This document shows, piece by piece, positions 1 to 9,831 of a DNA stretch of 64,000 bases (positions within the stretch are counted from its first letter, which is position 1; every line of letters starts with the position of its first letter). The notes below the pieces were generated by a model. The model worked only from the letters and a program-made list of their open reading frames with translations. It did not search any database and was not told the DNA's origin. Source of the stretch: Microcoleus sp. AS-A8 (GTDB lineage Bacteria > Cyanobacteriota > Cyanobacteriia > Cyanobacteriales > Coleofasciculaceae). The stretch covers positions 1 through 64,000 of the forward strand of contig JAMPKV010000029.1 in NCBI GenBank assembly GCA_039962225.1. The letters are read 5' to 3'. The position numbers and the translations under genes were made by a program.

Positions 1-112
1 TCTGCCTTCTGCCTTCTGCCTTCTGCCTTCTGCCTTCTGCCTTCTGCCTTCTGCCTTCTGCCTTCTGCCTTCTGCCTTCTGCCTTCTGCCTTCTGCCTTC
101 TGCCTTCTGCCT
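1..112. repeat. 7-bp tandem repeat (TCTGCCT), about 16 copies
   Basis: The window opens inside a perfect run of the heptamer TCTGCCT, about 16 copies up to position 112, so the array may extend further upstream. It stops 33 bases before the RND pump start codon. Because seven is not a multiple of three and the array lies outside a gene, it is an intergenic microsatellite. A short degenerate copy of the same word family occurs at about 13341-13367. Confidence 0.95.
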
Positions 113-144
113 TTGTTTGTAATCTGCACAATCTGTCTCCCAAA

Positions 145-2079
145 ATGGTAGAGCCGACTCGCAAAAAATCCCTAAGAGAGCGATTTAATATTTCCCAGTT
201 AGCGATCGAGTTTCCCTGGTTGAGTATCAGCTTTTGGATCGCGGTGACTGTAGCAGGGATATTGGCTTTCACTTCTCTGAAGTATGCGCTGTTCCCGGAT
301 ATTACCTTTCCCGTGGTGGTAGTCAATGCCTCAGCCCCACTCAAAACCGCTCTGGATACCGAAAATCAACTCACTAATCCAATTGAGCAACAACTCAAAT
401 CCCTAGAAAGGCTGGATGAGAGCCGTTCTTCCTCCTATCCTGGTCAAAGCGTCGTCAGTTTGTCGTTGGCGGTGGGGACGAACCTGGAAAATGTCAGTCG
501 TCAGGTGGAAACGTCACTTAAGAATTTAAAGCTGCCTGCGGGAGCAACGTTTAAGGTGATTCCCCTCAACCTGAACGAATCTGCGGTTGTGAGTTATGCC
601 ATCCAAAGTTCATCCCAAAATCTGAGCGATTTAGCGAAGCTTGCCAACGACAAAATTGTGCCTGCGATCTCCCAGATAGCGGGAGTCCTGAAAGTTGAGT
701 TACTGGGTGAACCCCCTTCATCGCCTCTGTCTCTTTCATCAGCCAGTGATGCCTTAGGTCAAGGGGCGACCTTAGTGCGATTTAATGGTCAAGATGCCCT
801 AGCGTTTCAAGTGATTAAGCGGGGGGATGCGAACACGCTGGATGTGGTGAGCAAGGTGGAAAAAGAAGTTGAAAAACTTAAATCTACCCTGTCCGGCGTA
901 CAACTTACTCTCGCGGCAACTCAGGCTGAGTATATTCGCGAGGCAACTCATGCGACAATTGATGCCCTGATTCAGGCTGTGGTGTTGTCGGTTTTGGTGA
1001 TCTTTCCCTTCTTGTGGAACCTACGAGCAACGCTAATTACAGCACTAGCGATTCCCATCTCCCTGTTGGGGACATTTATCGTCATGGCGATTTTTGGCTT
1101 CAATCTCGAAACCATCACGTTGCTGGCATTGGCGTTAGTGATTGGCATTATCGTCGATGATGCGATCGTAGATGTGGAGAACATCACCCGGCATATTGAA
1201 AATGGAGAAACGCCTCGTCAAGCGTCAATTTTAGCGACCAATGAAATTGGTTTAACCGTCTCAGCGGCTACCTTTACCATCGTGGCGGTGTTTCTGCCAG
1301 TGGGTTTCATGGGAGGTGTGGTGGGTCAGTTCTTTAAGCCTTTTGGGATAACAGTTTCGGCAGCGGTACTTACCTCTTTGTTAGTTGCCCGGACTTTATC
1401 GCCGTTACTCGCTTCTCGTTGGCTCAAACCCAAAACCGCTCGCCGACGAGAGAGTAAAGAATCTGGCTTGACTCAAGGGTACCAAAACTTACTGGCGTGG
1501 TCTTTGAATCATCGATGGATGGTAATGGGATTGGCCGTTTTGAGTTTGGTGATGGGTTTAGGATTGATTCCGCTAATTCCCAAGGGGTTTATTCCCAAAC
1601 TCGATCGCGGTGAGTTCAATATTACCTACACGGCTCCTTTACCCACCATTCCCAAAGAACTTTCTGCCGCTTCCGCCTTGGGTGGGTTGCCATCCGTGCC
1701 GCCCAATGGTGAATCTCCCTCACCTTTAGCGGGAGCCAGTGGTTCTTCTTCACCCGCCGATTTGCAGAAATCTCTAGCTGCTGCCCAGAATGGTTCTCTT
1801 TCACCGGATGCTGTAGAGGCATTGCGGCAAGCTCAAGCGGCTTCAGCATTTAATCCACTGAATGATTCGCTTCAGGTGGCTAAGCAGTTGGATGATGTTG
1901 TGCGGAAATCCCCTCAAGTCAAGGATGTCTTTACCATTGTTGGGTCACGTCAGGGGGAACCGAATAAGGGTAGACTCTATGTGAAACTCAATAACGACCG
2001 CACCCTGAAAACGGCGGACGTGCAAAACCAATTAGCGCGACTCATTGCCTCCGATTTCCGGTGTCACGACGAGCATTGA
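145..2079 (+). CDS. RND efflux transporter, N-terminal part (frameshifted)
   Basis: This is the first two thirds of an AcrB/HAE1-type inner-membrane RND pump, which exports substrates by proton antiport. A membrane segment at about residues 23-45 is followed by a porter domain and by a helix bundle at about 268-425. That bundle contains the [13 protein letters not shown] motif, with the paired Asp residues of the proton relay. A seventh helix lies near 455-480. The second porter half carries an unusual Pro/Ser/Ala-rich insert at about residues 507-570. The frame ends prematurely at 2079, and the rest of the protein continues in the next frame from 2045. The porter loops look shorter than in AcrB. 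No membrane-fusion partner is visible; it may lie upstream of the window. Confidence 0.85.
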   Translation: MVEPTRKKSLRERFNISQLAIEFPWLSISFWIAVTVAGILAFTSLKYALFPDITFPVVVVNASAPLKTALDTENQLTNPIEQQLKSLERLDESRSSSYPGQSVVSLSLAVGTNLENVSRQVETSLKNLKLPAGATFKVIPLNLNESAVVSYAIQSSSQNLSDLAKLANDKIVPAISQIAGVLKVELLGEPPSSPLSLSSASDALGQGATLVRFNGQDALAFQVIKRGDANTLDVVSKVEKEVEKLKSTLSGVQLTLAATQAEYIREATHATIDALIQAVVLSVLVIFPFLWNLRATLITALAIPISLLGTFIVMAIFGFNLETITLLALALVIGIIVDDAIVDVENITRHIENGETPRQASILATNEIGLTVSAATFTIVAVFLPVGFMGGVVGQFFKPFGITVSAAVLTSLLVARTLSPLLASRWLKPKTARRRESKESGLTQGYQNLLAWSLNHRWMVMGLAVLSLVMGLGLIPLIPKGFIPKLDRGEFNITYTAPLPTIPKELSAASALGGLPSVPPNGESPSPLAGASGSSSPADLQKSLAAAQNGSLSPDAVEALRQAQAASAFNPLNDSLQVAKQLDDVVRKSPQVKDVFTIVGSRQGEPNKGRLYVKLNNDRTLKTADVQNQLARLIASDFRCHDEH

Positions 2080-2932
2080 AGATATTCAATTTGTGGATAC
2101 GGGTGGGGACAAACCTCTCAAGTTAGCGTTACTGGGGGACAATCTCGAACAACTCAACCGCACGGCTAAGCAGATTAAAGAGCGACTTGAGAAACTGCCT
2201 GGTTTTGCGGATGTAACCTCTAGTGCTACAGCCAATCAACAAGGCACAATTTTGGAAATTCAGCACGATAACACCCGCCGCACCGCTTATGTCGGTGCCA
2301 ATTTGGGGCAAGATGCGACGCTAGGAAATGCAACTGACCGTATGGTTGCAGAAGCTAAAGCGGTTCTCCCTTCTGGAATCACACTCGATTTGGGAGGAGA
2401 TTCTGCCCGCAGTCGTGAAATTTTGGGCAGTTTTGGCACGACGTTGGCGCTGTCGGTTTTATGCATTCTGGTGGTGCTGGCGTTGCTCTTCAAAAGCTGG
2501 AGCGATCCACTGGTGATTATTTTCTCTCTGCCGTTATCCATTGTGGGGGCAATGCTAGGGTTACTGATTACCCGCAGTGACTTCGGTATGATTTCCCTAA
2601 TCGGTATCATCTTTTTGATGGGTCTAATTAACAAGAACGCCATTTTGATTGTGGATTACATCAATCAATTGCGAAGTTCTGGGTTAAATCGTACTGAAGC
2701 CATCCTTCAGGCTGGCCCGATCCGGCTGCGACCGATCTTAATGACCACGGCTTCTACTATTCTGGGGATGCTGCCTCTGGCATTAGGACTGGGAGCGGGT
2801 GCCGAGTTACGGGCACCGATGGCGGTGGCAATTATCGGTGGATTGACCACAGCCACGCTGTTGAGCCTGATTGTTGTTCCAGTTGTCTATGCTTTGCTGG
2901 ACGATTTGCGGCACCGTAAGCGCTTAATATAA
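2045..2932 (+). CDS. RND efflux transporter, C-terminal part (frameshifted)
   Basis: This is the C-terminal part of the pump that begins at 145, read in the +1 frame. It contains the end of the second porter domain ([10 protein letters not shown] and [10 protein letters not shown]) and then the second six-helix bundle. That bundle includes the conserved [18 protein letters not shown] stretch and ends with the usual [20 protein letters not shown] segment. The proposed TTG at 2045 has no convincing ribosome-binding site and is simply where the frame opens. A stop in this frame at 2033-2035 places the frame change between about 2036 and 2046. The two parts give about 930 residues, roughly a full pump, so this is one gene broken by a single-base indel or a sequencing error, not two genes. 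Confidence 0.82.
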   Translation: MPPISGVTTSIEDIQFVDTGGDKPLKLALLGDNLEQLNRTAKQIKERLEKLPGFADVTSSATANQQGTILEIQHDNTRRTAYVGANLGQDATLGNATDRMVAEAKAVLPSGITLDLGGDSARSREILGSFGTTLALSVLCILVVLALLFKSWSDPLVIIFSLPLSIVGAMLGLLITRSDFGMISLIGIIFLMGLINKNAILIVDYINQLRSSGLNRTEAILQAGPIRLRPILMTTASTILGMLPLALGLGAGAELRAPMAVAIIGGLTTATLLSLIVVPVVYALLDDLRHRKRLI

Positions 2933-2939
2933 GTCATTT

Positions 2940-3998
2940 TTGAGGGCAAAATTGGTCAATCCAACATCCAACATCCAAAATCTAAAATTCAATAGGGTTT
3001 TTGTTACGGGAGGCACGGGGTTTATCGGTGCGAATCTGCTCAGGTTGCTGGTGCAACAAGGGTATGCCGTGAAAGCCCTTGTCCGTCCCTCCAGTCGCTT
3101 GGATAATCTGCAAAATCTGGATGTAGAAATTGTTCCAGGGGATTTGAACGATACGGAGTTGTGGCGGCAGATGGAGGGGTGTCAGGCGCTCTTTCACGTT
3201 GCGGCTCACTATTCCCTGTGGCAAGCTGACCAAGAGGTACTTTATCGCCATAATGTCCTAGGAACCCGAAATGTTTTAGCGGCTGCTCGTCAAGCTGGGA
3301 TTGAGCGAACTGTTTACACCAGTTCTGTCGCCGCAATTGGTGTTGGTACTCTGGGTGAAATTGTCGATGAAACCCATCAAAGCCCTGTGGATGCTTTGGT
3401 CGGTCACTATAAAAAGTCTAAATTCCTGGCGGAGCAGGAAGCGAGGATTGCAGTTGAGGCGGGTCAAGATATTGTCATTGTCAATCCCAGCAGTCCCATT
3501 GGCCCATTTGATATTAAACCGACGCCAACGGGTGATATAATACTTCGCTTTCTGCGACGGGAAATGCCCTTTTATTTAGATACGGGGCTAAATTTTATTG
3601 ATGTGCGGGATGTGGCGTGGGGACACTTGCTAGCACTCGAACGGGGGAAAACAGGCGATCGCTACATTTTAGGCAACCAAAACCTCACATTAAAACAACT
3701 CCTCGATCAACTCGCGCACCTCACAGGCATGAGTGCCCCAAAGCATACGGTACCCGCTTGGTTACCTTTGAGTGTGGCTTGGATTGACGAGCGAATTCTC
3801 GCGCCTTTGGGTAAAACGCCTGACGTGCCCTTAGACGGCGTGCGGATGGCACGTCAACAGATGTATTATGATGCCTCAAAAGCTGTTCGAGAATTGGGAT
3901 TACCTCAGTCTCCTCTCTCGACGGCACTCAAGGATGCTGTAGATTGGTTCGTGAATCAGGGATATGTGGAGATAAGGCAGCCATCAAGCCTCAGCTAA
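2940..3998 (+). CDS. hpnA: Hopanoid-associated NAD-dependent sugar epimerase (HpnA-like)
   Basis: This is an extended short-chain dehydrogenase with an N-terminal Rossmann motif (VTGGTGFIGANLLRLL, about residues 22-37). An HVAAHYSLW segment, typical of the HpnA subfamily, follows. The catalytic Tyr/Lys pair (GHYKKSKFLAE) is near 155-165. HpnA proteins co-occur with hopanoid genes, but their reaction has not been firmly defined; they may modify the sugar part of bacteriohopanepolyols. Homology begins only near residue 19, and the preceding bases resemble a dispersed intergenic word, so the start (TTG 2940 or TTG 2952) is uncertain. The gene lies 7 bases after the RND frame. Other hopanoid genes follow at 9832, 11001 and 27613. 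Confidence 0.8.
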   Translation: MRAKLVNPTSNIQNLKFNRVFVTGGTGFIGANLLRLLVQQGYAVKALVRPSSRLDNLQNLDVEIVPGDLNDTELWRQMEGCQALFHVAAHYSLWQADQEVLYRHNVLGTRNVLAAARQAGIERTVYTSSVAAIGVGTLGEIVDETHQSPVDALVGHYKKSKFLAEQEARIAVEAGQDIVIVNPSSPIGPFDIKPTPTGDIILRFLRREMPFYLDTGLNFIDVRDVAWGHLLALERGKTGDRYILGNQNLTLKQLLDQLAHLTGMSAPKHTVPAWLPLSVAWIDERILAPLGKTPDVPLDGVRMARQQMYYDASKAVRELGLPQSPLSTALKDAVDWFVNQGYVEIRQPSSLS

Positions 3999-4031
3999 CA
4001 GGAACGATGATGGTAATAGCTAGGAGCTTAC

Positions 4032-4976
4032 ATGTGTATCCTGCCGAATCAGGTTTTCCAATGCTTCCATACGTTCACTGGACATTCCGATTCAGTGAAT
4101 ACCTTTGCCTTTACCCCAGATGGTCAAACCCTTGTCAGTGGTAGTGATGATACTACAATCAAGATTTGGCACTTGAGTACTGGGGCAGTGCTAAATAGCT
4201 TTGCTAGTCATTCTAGCCCCGTTGGTTGTGTTGTTATCAGCTCGGATGGTCAGACTCTTGCCAGTTGCAGTGCCACTCCGAAACTGTATCGTTATGGTGA
4301 TCACTTGAATTGGGATAACACAATTAAAGTCTGGAGCTTAACAACAGGGCAACAAATTCATTCCATTACTGGACATTCAGACACGGTTACTGCTGTTGCC
4401 ATCAGTCCAGATAGCCAAATTCTTGCTAGCGCCAGTTGGGACAATACCATCAAAGTGTGGGAGCTTTCTTCTGGTAACCTGCTCCACACCCTTATTGTTG
4501 ATTATTCAAGTAGTACTAATCTTAATCCCATTGCCATCAGCCCAGACGGTCAAATCTTTGCGAGTGAAAGTCGTGGGAATATCGCTATTGGGAGTTTGTC
4601 ATCGGGTGAATGGCTGTATATTTTAGCTGGAGATGCGCCCTCCTGCACGTCATTAGCTTTCAGCCCTGATTATCAGACTCTTGTCAGTGGTAGTAGGAAC
4701 GGGATAATAAAACAGTGGAATTGGCGCAGCCGCGAATTCCTGCACACCTTTACTGGGCATTCACACAGGGTTAATTCTATTGCGATCAAACCTGATGGGC
4801 AAGTCTTTGCAAGTAGTAGTGATGACGGTACAATCAAGTTTTGGCATTTAGACAGTGGAGAATTGTTGAGTAATCTCACCTTTGCAACAGGAGTTGATGC
4901 GATCGCTTTTAGCCCTGACGGACAAACTTTTGCAAGTGCCTGTGGCAGCGCAATTCAGTTGTGGGAAACGCCGTAA
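4032..4976 (+). CDS. WD40 repeat protein, single seven-bladed propeller
   Basis: Seven consecutive WD40 blades fill almost the whole 314-residue protein. Each blade shows a GHSD-type turn, a SPDGQ strand and an IKVW/IKFW end. Blades 4, 5 and 7 are degenerate. There is no additional domain, whereas many cyanobacterial WD40 repeats sit on kinase, caspase or NACHT proteins. It is therefore either a stand-alone scaffold or a detached propeller. The ATG at 4032 sits right before blade 1, with little N-terminal extension and no strong ribosome-binding site. It follows hpnA by 33 bases on the same strand. Its interaction partner cannot be told from the sequence. Confidence 0.8.
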   Translation: MCILPNQVFQCFHTFTGHSDSVNTFAFTPDGQTLVSGSDDTTIKIWHLSTGAVLNSFASHSSPVGCVVISSDGQTLASCSATPKLYRYGDHLNWDNTIKVWSLTTGQQIHSITGHSDTVTAVAISPDSQILASASWDNTIKVWELSSGNLLHTLIVDYSSSTNLNPIAISPDGQIFASESRGNIAIGSLSSGEWLYILAGDAPSCTSLAFSPDYQTLVSGSRNGIIKQWNWRSREFLHTFTGHSHRVNSIAIKPDGQVFASSSDDGTIKFWHLDSGELLSNLTFATGVDAIAFSPDGQTFASACGSAIQLWETP

Positions 4977-5287
4977 AACTCTAGTTCTTTCTTTATGTAG
5001 CAGTTCTCTCAAATTAATCAAAAGAAAAGCCACATGGTTTGAGGGAGTCCAAGCCTAACCCTACAATTTTTACTCAATTGCGAGATTTGATTTTTTTAAC
5101 AAACCACAGAGGCACAGAGCGCGCAGAGGAGAGAAAAGGAGGTTTTCAGGAATCATTTCAGGCTGCTAGAGATGCTAAGAGTTTATAGATGATAATTTAA
5201 TACCAATTCGTCTTGAAAGATGGACGATAAATCATTAATAATAAAAGTATCTTAGCTCATTAAAAACCTCTCTATTCAGGGCATTTA
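4977..5287. other. Intergenic region with a dispersed-repeat-like word
   Basis: This AT-rich stretch lies between the WD40 gene and the TPS/CHAT gene. Around 5101-5140 it holds a purine-rich CACAGAGGCACAGAG-type word, which resembles short dispersed intergenic repeats of filamentous cyanobacteria. No coding frame or strong hairpin was seen. The 100 bases before 5288 are AT-rich and probably hold the promoter of the downstream gene. Confidence 0.5.
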
Positions 5288-8200
5288 TTGATGAAATATG
5301 CTCGACTGGGATTGAGCTTGTTAGCGTCTAGTATTTTGCTCGCTGGAATTATCCCTACCTTTTCAGTACTCCCTCAACCTATTACACCAGCATCAGACGG
5401 TACTAACACAGTTGTCACCCAAAATGGCAATCGATTGGACATCTCAGGGGGTTCTTTTTCCAGCGATCGCGCCAATCTCTTCCACAGTTTCCAACAATTT
5501 GGACTCAGTGATGGTCAGATTGCCAATTTTTTATCGAATCACTCGATTGACAATATCCTAGGGCGGGTTGTTGGCGGTTCCCCTTCAATCATTGACGGTT
5601 TGATTCAGGTTACAGGCGGCAACTCAAACTTATTTTTGATGAACCCTGCCGGCATTATTTTTGGTCGGAATGCCAGCCTCAATGTACCTGCCGATTTCAT
5701 GGCGACAACTGCCACGGGCATTGACTTTGGTTCTCTTACCTCAGCCGGGGGAGTATGGTTTAACGCCACTGGGAATAATGACTACCAAACTTTAATCGGT
5801 ACCCCCAGTCGGTTTGCATTTGACCAAGTTCAACCCGCAAGTATGATCAATGCGGGTAATTTAACCGTACCACAGGGCAGAAATTTAACGTTACTTGGCG
5901 GCAGTGTGATTAATACCGGTCAAGTTACCGCACGATCGGGAAATATTACCCTTGCGGGTGTGCAGGGTGGGAATCTCGTCAAAATCAGTCAACCGGGACA
6001 TCTGCTGAGTTTAGAGATTTCTCCACCGCGCAACTTATCGGGTCAGCCGTTGCCGATTACGGCTCTAAGTTTACCGAGTTTGCTGACAGGAACGGCTGGA
6101 ATTGTAGAGACAGGATTGACCTTTTCCAGTAGCGGCGAAGTGCAGTTAACCAACTCCGGCACAACCCTATCATCTGAGGCAGGAATGGTGATAGCGGCGG
6201 GCACTCTCGACACATCCAACATCGGGACAACCCAGGCATCGTCCTTACTGCAAACGGGCGGTAGTGTGAATCTCTTGGGCGATAAGGTGGGTCTATTGGG
6301 TGCCACGATCAATGCTTCTGGCAATGATGGGGGTGGAACTGTCTTGATTGGTGGCGGTTTTCAAGGTAAAGGCAGCGTGCCGAATGCCATTAGCGCTTAT
6401 GTGAGTAACGATTCAACGATTAATGCTTCGGCACTATTAAATGGTGATGGTGGTACCGTCATCATTTGGTCAGATCAGGCGACCCGATTTGATGGCACGA
6501 TTAACGCCTTAGGGGGTGCGGTTTCTGGCAATGGCGGATTTGTGGAAGTGTCGGGGAAGGAAAGTCTCAGCTTCAAGGGTACTGTCGATACAAGTGCGGC
6601 GAATGGCAACGTGGGTACCTTGCTGCTCGATCCGACAAACATCATCATCCGTAATGGGACTGGGGATGGTGATGATTTGGATGGCTCGATCACGAGTTTT
6701 GCAGGCAGTCCGACTGGGGGTGTAGGTCAGGTACGAGCAGGTGATGCGACACCCACAATCCTGTTTGAGTCAGAGCTAGCCGGATTGGCAACGACGAACA
6801 ACGTCATTTTAGAGGCTAGTAACAATATCACCATTGAAGACCTGAATGATAACTTGTTTGGAGCTAACCCCTTCCTAGTTCCAGGGTCGTTGCTTCAGGG
6901 TTCAATCACCTTTAGCGCAGGTGGTTCGTTTGCAATGAATTCAGGGGATACTCTGTTTACCCAAGGAGCAATCACGATTTCGGCAGCGAATATCGCAACG
7001 GGTAATCTGCTGGCTGGTAGTGGCATTACCCTGAAGGCTACAGGCAACATTACCACCGCTGATTTGGGAAGTTTTGGGCCAATTAACCTGACCGCAGGGG
7101 GCACTATCAGCACCAATCGTCTCCAGACAGGCGGTACCACCACTCTCGGAGGGATTCCGATTAATCTTGGGGTTGATAATGCGGCAGATATCACCCTAAC
7201 AAGCATCGGCAACATTACCACTGGCGGAATTAATGCTAGTGCCAATAATGGCAATGCTGGAAACGTCAGTCTTACCAGTACAGCAGGGGAAATTCTGATC
7301 GATCCAACACGCGGTGAGAGTACGCTAATTATCGATCGCGACCCGCTTGACGCTCAAGGAGCCGTGTTTTCTGTGGCTCAGAAATCTGGACGGGGAGGAA
7401 ATATCTCGCTGCGTGCTCTGGGTAATATTACGACAGGCCCGATCGCTTCTGGCTCTTTGGAAGGCAATGGAGGCGAGATTAACCTGATCAGTACAGCCGG
7501 TGCGATCGATACGACAGAAGGTGAAATTCGATATCGGGGTCAAACCATTCCTGACACCGGACTGCTACTGTCGGGTTCTGGGGGGAGTGGAACGGGTGGA
7601 AAGATTACAGTGTCCTCTGCGGGGAATCTGATTACGGGGCCAGTGGTTTCTGCTTCTATAGAGGGGAATGGCGGTGATATTAATCTCAGCAGCACAACAG
7701 GTAGTATCAATACATTGCAAGGACTGACCTCCCTTCAAGCCTTCGAGGCTCTACTTGCGATCGCTAATGTTTCGTCTGCTGACCTGTCACCCCAAACCTC
7801 CTCGACGCTTTTTCCCCTTGCCAGGACGGTTGCTGGGTCTATTGTTTCGGGTTCTGGGGGGAGTGGAACGGGAGGGAAGATTACCGTAAATTCGAGCGGT
7901 AACCTTTCTACTGGAGGCGTCATTTCCACTTCTATGGATGGCAATGGGGGCAATATTAACATCACCAGTAGTACTGGTGATATTGAAGCCTACTTAATCA
8001 ACAGCCAAAGTTTAGGGGCAGGTAAAGGGGGTAACGTTGAGGTTAACGCGAGCCGTTTTTTCCGGGCTACAGGTACCGTTGCGGCGGCATTGGAGCAATT
8101 ACCCCCCGATGTCATTAATCCCAGCGATATCCCTGCACAATTAGATCGACAAGCGAGCATCTCGACTTACGGCGGTGCTGGCGGCGGTTCAGTTACGATT

Positions 8201-9736
8201 CGTCATGGCGGGGGTGACAGGAACATTCCCTTTAGTGTGGGTAATGTCACAACCAATGGAACCGCTGGCTCAATTACAACCAGACCCAGCAACACAATTT
8301 CGCCAACCCGTGACTTTTTGGGGAGCTACACTCAGGATAATATTCAAATCATCACCTCACAACCACCACAACCACCACAACCACCACAACCACCACAACC
8401 ACCACAACCACAACCACAGCAACTACCCAACCCAGACTTTCCCCCCGTACTCGATTCGCTCCCCCTGCAAGAGCCATCCACTCAATTACCAGTCGTTACC
8501 CTAGACGAGGCGCGTAAGACTCTGCGCCGCATCGAACAGAAGACGGGTGTAAAACCGGCTCTGATCTACGTCCGTTTCACACCCAAAGTTCTGGTGAGTG
8601 AACCCAGCTTTACTCAACTAGAGGACACACTGACACAAGATTTTCAGAACTATCTCGGTTTGCAGAAAGTCGCCACCAATGCAACACTTTCCTTTGAAGA
8701 GCAGGGTAGTGACCCACTCGAAGTGTTATTGATCACGGATCGGGGAAAACCCATTGTCAAACGAGTACGCAATGCTACGCGATCGCAAGTTGTCAAAGTG
8801 GCTCAAGAATTCCGCAATGACCTGACTAGCCGCCGTTCCCGTGCTTACTTAGCCTCCGCCAAGCAACTTTATCGGTGGTTTGTGGCTCCTCTGGAACAGG
8901 ATTTACGAGCGCAAGAAATCAAGAATTTAGTCTTCATTATGGACACTGGGTTGCGCTCCCTACCTCTTGCCGCGTTGCATGATGGTAGTGACTTTATCAT
9001 CGCCAACTATAGTGTGGGCTTAATGCCCAGCCTTTCGCTCACCGATACTCGCTACGCCAATGTGAAAAATGAACAAGTGTTAGCTATGGGCGCGAGCCGA
9101 TTCTCTGACCAAAATGCCTTACCCGCCGTCTCTACCGAGTTGTCTGTGATCACACAGCAGTTATGGACAGGTCGCTCCTTCCTCAACGAGGCATTTACCC
9201 TGGAAAATTTCGAGCAAGCCCGCGCTCAACAACCCTTTGGCATTGTGCATTTAGCCACCCATGCCGAATTTCAACCGGGTAAGCCCAGTAATTCTTACAT
9301 CCAGTTATGGAACACTAAGTTAACACTGAACCAACTGCGCCAATTCGGATTGAATAACCCATCAGTAGAGTTGTTGGTTTTAAGCGCCTGTCGCACAGCG
9401 CTAGGGGATAAGAATGCGGAATTAGGCTTTGCTGGGTTGGCTGTGCAGGCGGGAGTTAAGTCGGGGCTGGGAAGCCTCTGGTATGTCAATGATGAAGGGA
9501 CATTGGCGTTCATGACAGAATTCTACGAGCAATTGAAACAAGCTCCGATCAAAGCTGAAGCGCTGCGGCAGGCACAATTGGCAATGCTCAAGGGAAATGT
9601 GCGTTTAGAAGGAGAAACGCTAATGACAACGCGAAATAAATTCCCTTTACCGCCTGAGTTAGCTCAACTAGGAAGCCCAGATCTTTCTCATCCCTACTAT
9701 TGGAGTGCATTCACAATGATTGGCAATCCTTGGTAA
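5288..9736 (+). CDS. Secreted TPS (filamentous haemagglutinin N-terminal) protein fused to a CHAT protease domain
   Basis: A signal peptide (about residues 1-32) is followed by a two-partner-secretion haemagglutinin domain (about 40-260) with the NPAGIIFGRNASL signature. Next is a long Gly/Asn/Thr-rich region of beta-helix type (about 270-1010) with repeated SGGSGTGGKITV and GNGGDINL segments. A Pro-Pro-Gln linker at about 1024-1042 leads to a C-terminal CHAT domain (about 1060-1482). CHAT domains are caspase-like cysteine peptidases, and both catalytic residues are present: His in ATHAEF (H1325) and Cys in LSACRTALG (C1368). The arrangement predicts a very large surface or released protein that carries a peptidase. 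No TpsB outer-membrane exporter is visible in the window. The CHAT part closely resembles that of the protein at 60013-61518. Confidence 0.88.
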   Translation: MMKYARLGLSLLASSILLAGIIPTFSVLPQPITPASDGTNTVVTQNGNRLDISGGSFSSDRANLFHSFQQFGLSDGQIANFLSNHSIDNILGRVVGGSPSIIDGLIQVTGGNSNLFLMNPAGIIFGRNASLNVPADFMATTATGIDFGSLTSAGGVWFNATGNNDYQTLIGTPSRFAFDQVQPASMINAGNLTVPQGRNLTLLGGSVINTGQVTARSGNITLAGVQGGNLVKISQPGHLLSLEISPPRNLSGQPLPITALSLPSLLTGTAGIVETGLTFSSSGEVQLTNSGTTLSSEAGMVIAAGTLDTSNIGTTQASSLLQTGGSVNLLGDKVGLLGATINASGNDGGGTVLIGGGFQGKGSVPNAISAYVSNDSTINASALLNGDGGTVIIWSDQATRFDGTINALGGAVSGNGGFVEVSGKESLSFKGTVDTSAANGNVGTLLLDPTNIIIRNGTGDGDDLDGSITSFAGSPTGGVGQVRAGDATPTILFESELAGLATTNNVILEASNNITIEDLNDNLFGANPFLVPGSLLQGSITFSAGGSFAMNSGDTLFTQGAITISAANIATGNLLAGSGITLKATGNITTADLGSFGPINLTAGGTISTNRLQTGGTTTLGGIPINLGVDNAADITLTSIGNITTGGINASANNGNAGNVSLTSTAGEILIDPTRGESTLIIDRDPLDAQGAVFSVAQKSGRGGNISLRALGNITTGPIASGSLEGNGGEINLISTAGAIDTTEGEIRYRGQTIPDTGLLLSGSGGSGTGGKITVSSAGNLITGPVVSASIEGNGGDINLSSTTGSINTLQGLTSLQAFEALLAIANVSSADLSPQTSSTLFPLARTVAGSIVSGSGGSGTGGKITVNSSGNLSTGGVISTSMDGNGGNINITSSTGDIEAYLINSQSLGAGKGGNVEVNASRFFRATGTVAAALEQLPPDVINPSDIPAQLDRQASISTYGGAGGGSVTIRHGGGDRNIPFSVGNVTTNGTAGSITTRPSNTISPTRDFLGSYTQDNIQIITSQPPQPPQPPQPPQPPQPQPQQLPNPDFPPVLDSLPLQEPSTQLPVVTLDEARKTLRRIEQKTGVKPALIYVRFTPKVLVSEPSFTQLEDTLTQDFQNYLGLQKVATNATLSFEEQGSDPLEVLLITDRGKPIVKRVRNATRSQVVKVAQEFRNDLTSRRSRAYLASAKQLYRWFVAPLEQDLRAQEIKNLVFIMDTGLRSLPLAALHDGSDFIIANYSVGLMPSLSLTDTRYANVKNEQVLAMGASRFSDQNALPAVSTELSVITQQLWTGRSFLNEAFTLENFEQARAQQPFGIVHLATHAEFQPGKPSNSYIQLWNTKLTLNQLRQFGLNNPSVELLVLSACRTALGDKNAELGFAGLAVQAGVKSGLGSLWYVNDEGTLAFMTEFYEQLKQAPIKAEALRQAQLAMLKGNVRLEGETLMTTRNKFPLPPELAQLGSPDLSHPYYWSAFTMIGNPW
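8359..8418 (+). repeat. In-frame 9-bp repeat encoding a Pro-Pro-Gln linker
   Basis: The nine-base unit CAACCACCA is repeated about five times, then decays into CAACCACAG. It encodes a PPQ tract between the beta-helix region and the CHAT domain of the 5288 gene. Because the unit is a multiple of three, copy-number slippage would change linker length without breaking the frame. Confidence 0.9.
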
Positions 9737-9831
9737 GTTGAGCAACATTCGGTAACTATCCTGCCTGAAAATGGTAGCCTTCTAACAATTACTGAGTCCC
9801 AATTTAAAATTCGCAACGGTAAGAGGACATC

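Noticed and set aside
1-112. CRISPR-like array
   Set aside because: The unit is a seven-base perfect tandem without spacers, so it is a microsatellite.
2030-2050. Programmed ribosomal frameshift in the RND gene
   Set aside because: No slippery heptamer, internal Shine-Dalgarno or downstream pseudoknot could be seen, and RND pumps are not known to use one.
145-2932. The RND pump as the hopanoid transporter HpnN
   Set aside because: The helix layout and motifs are AcrB/HAE1-like, whereas HpnN belongs to the MmpL-like branch; position next to hpnA alone is not enough.
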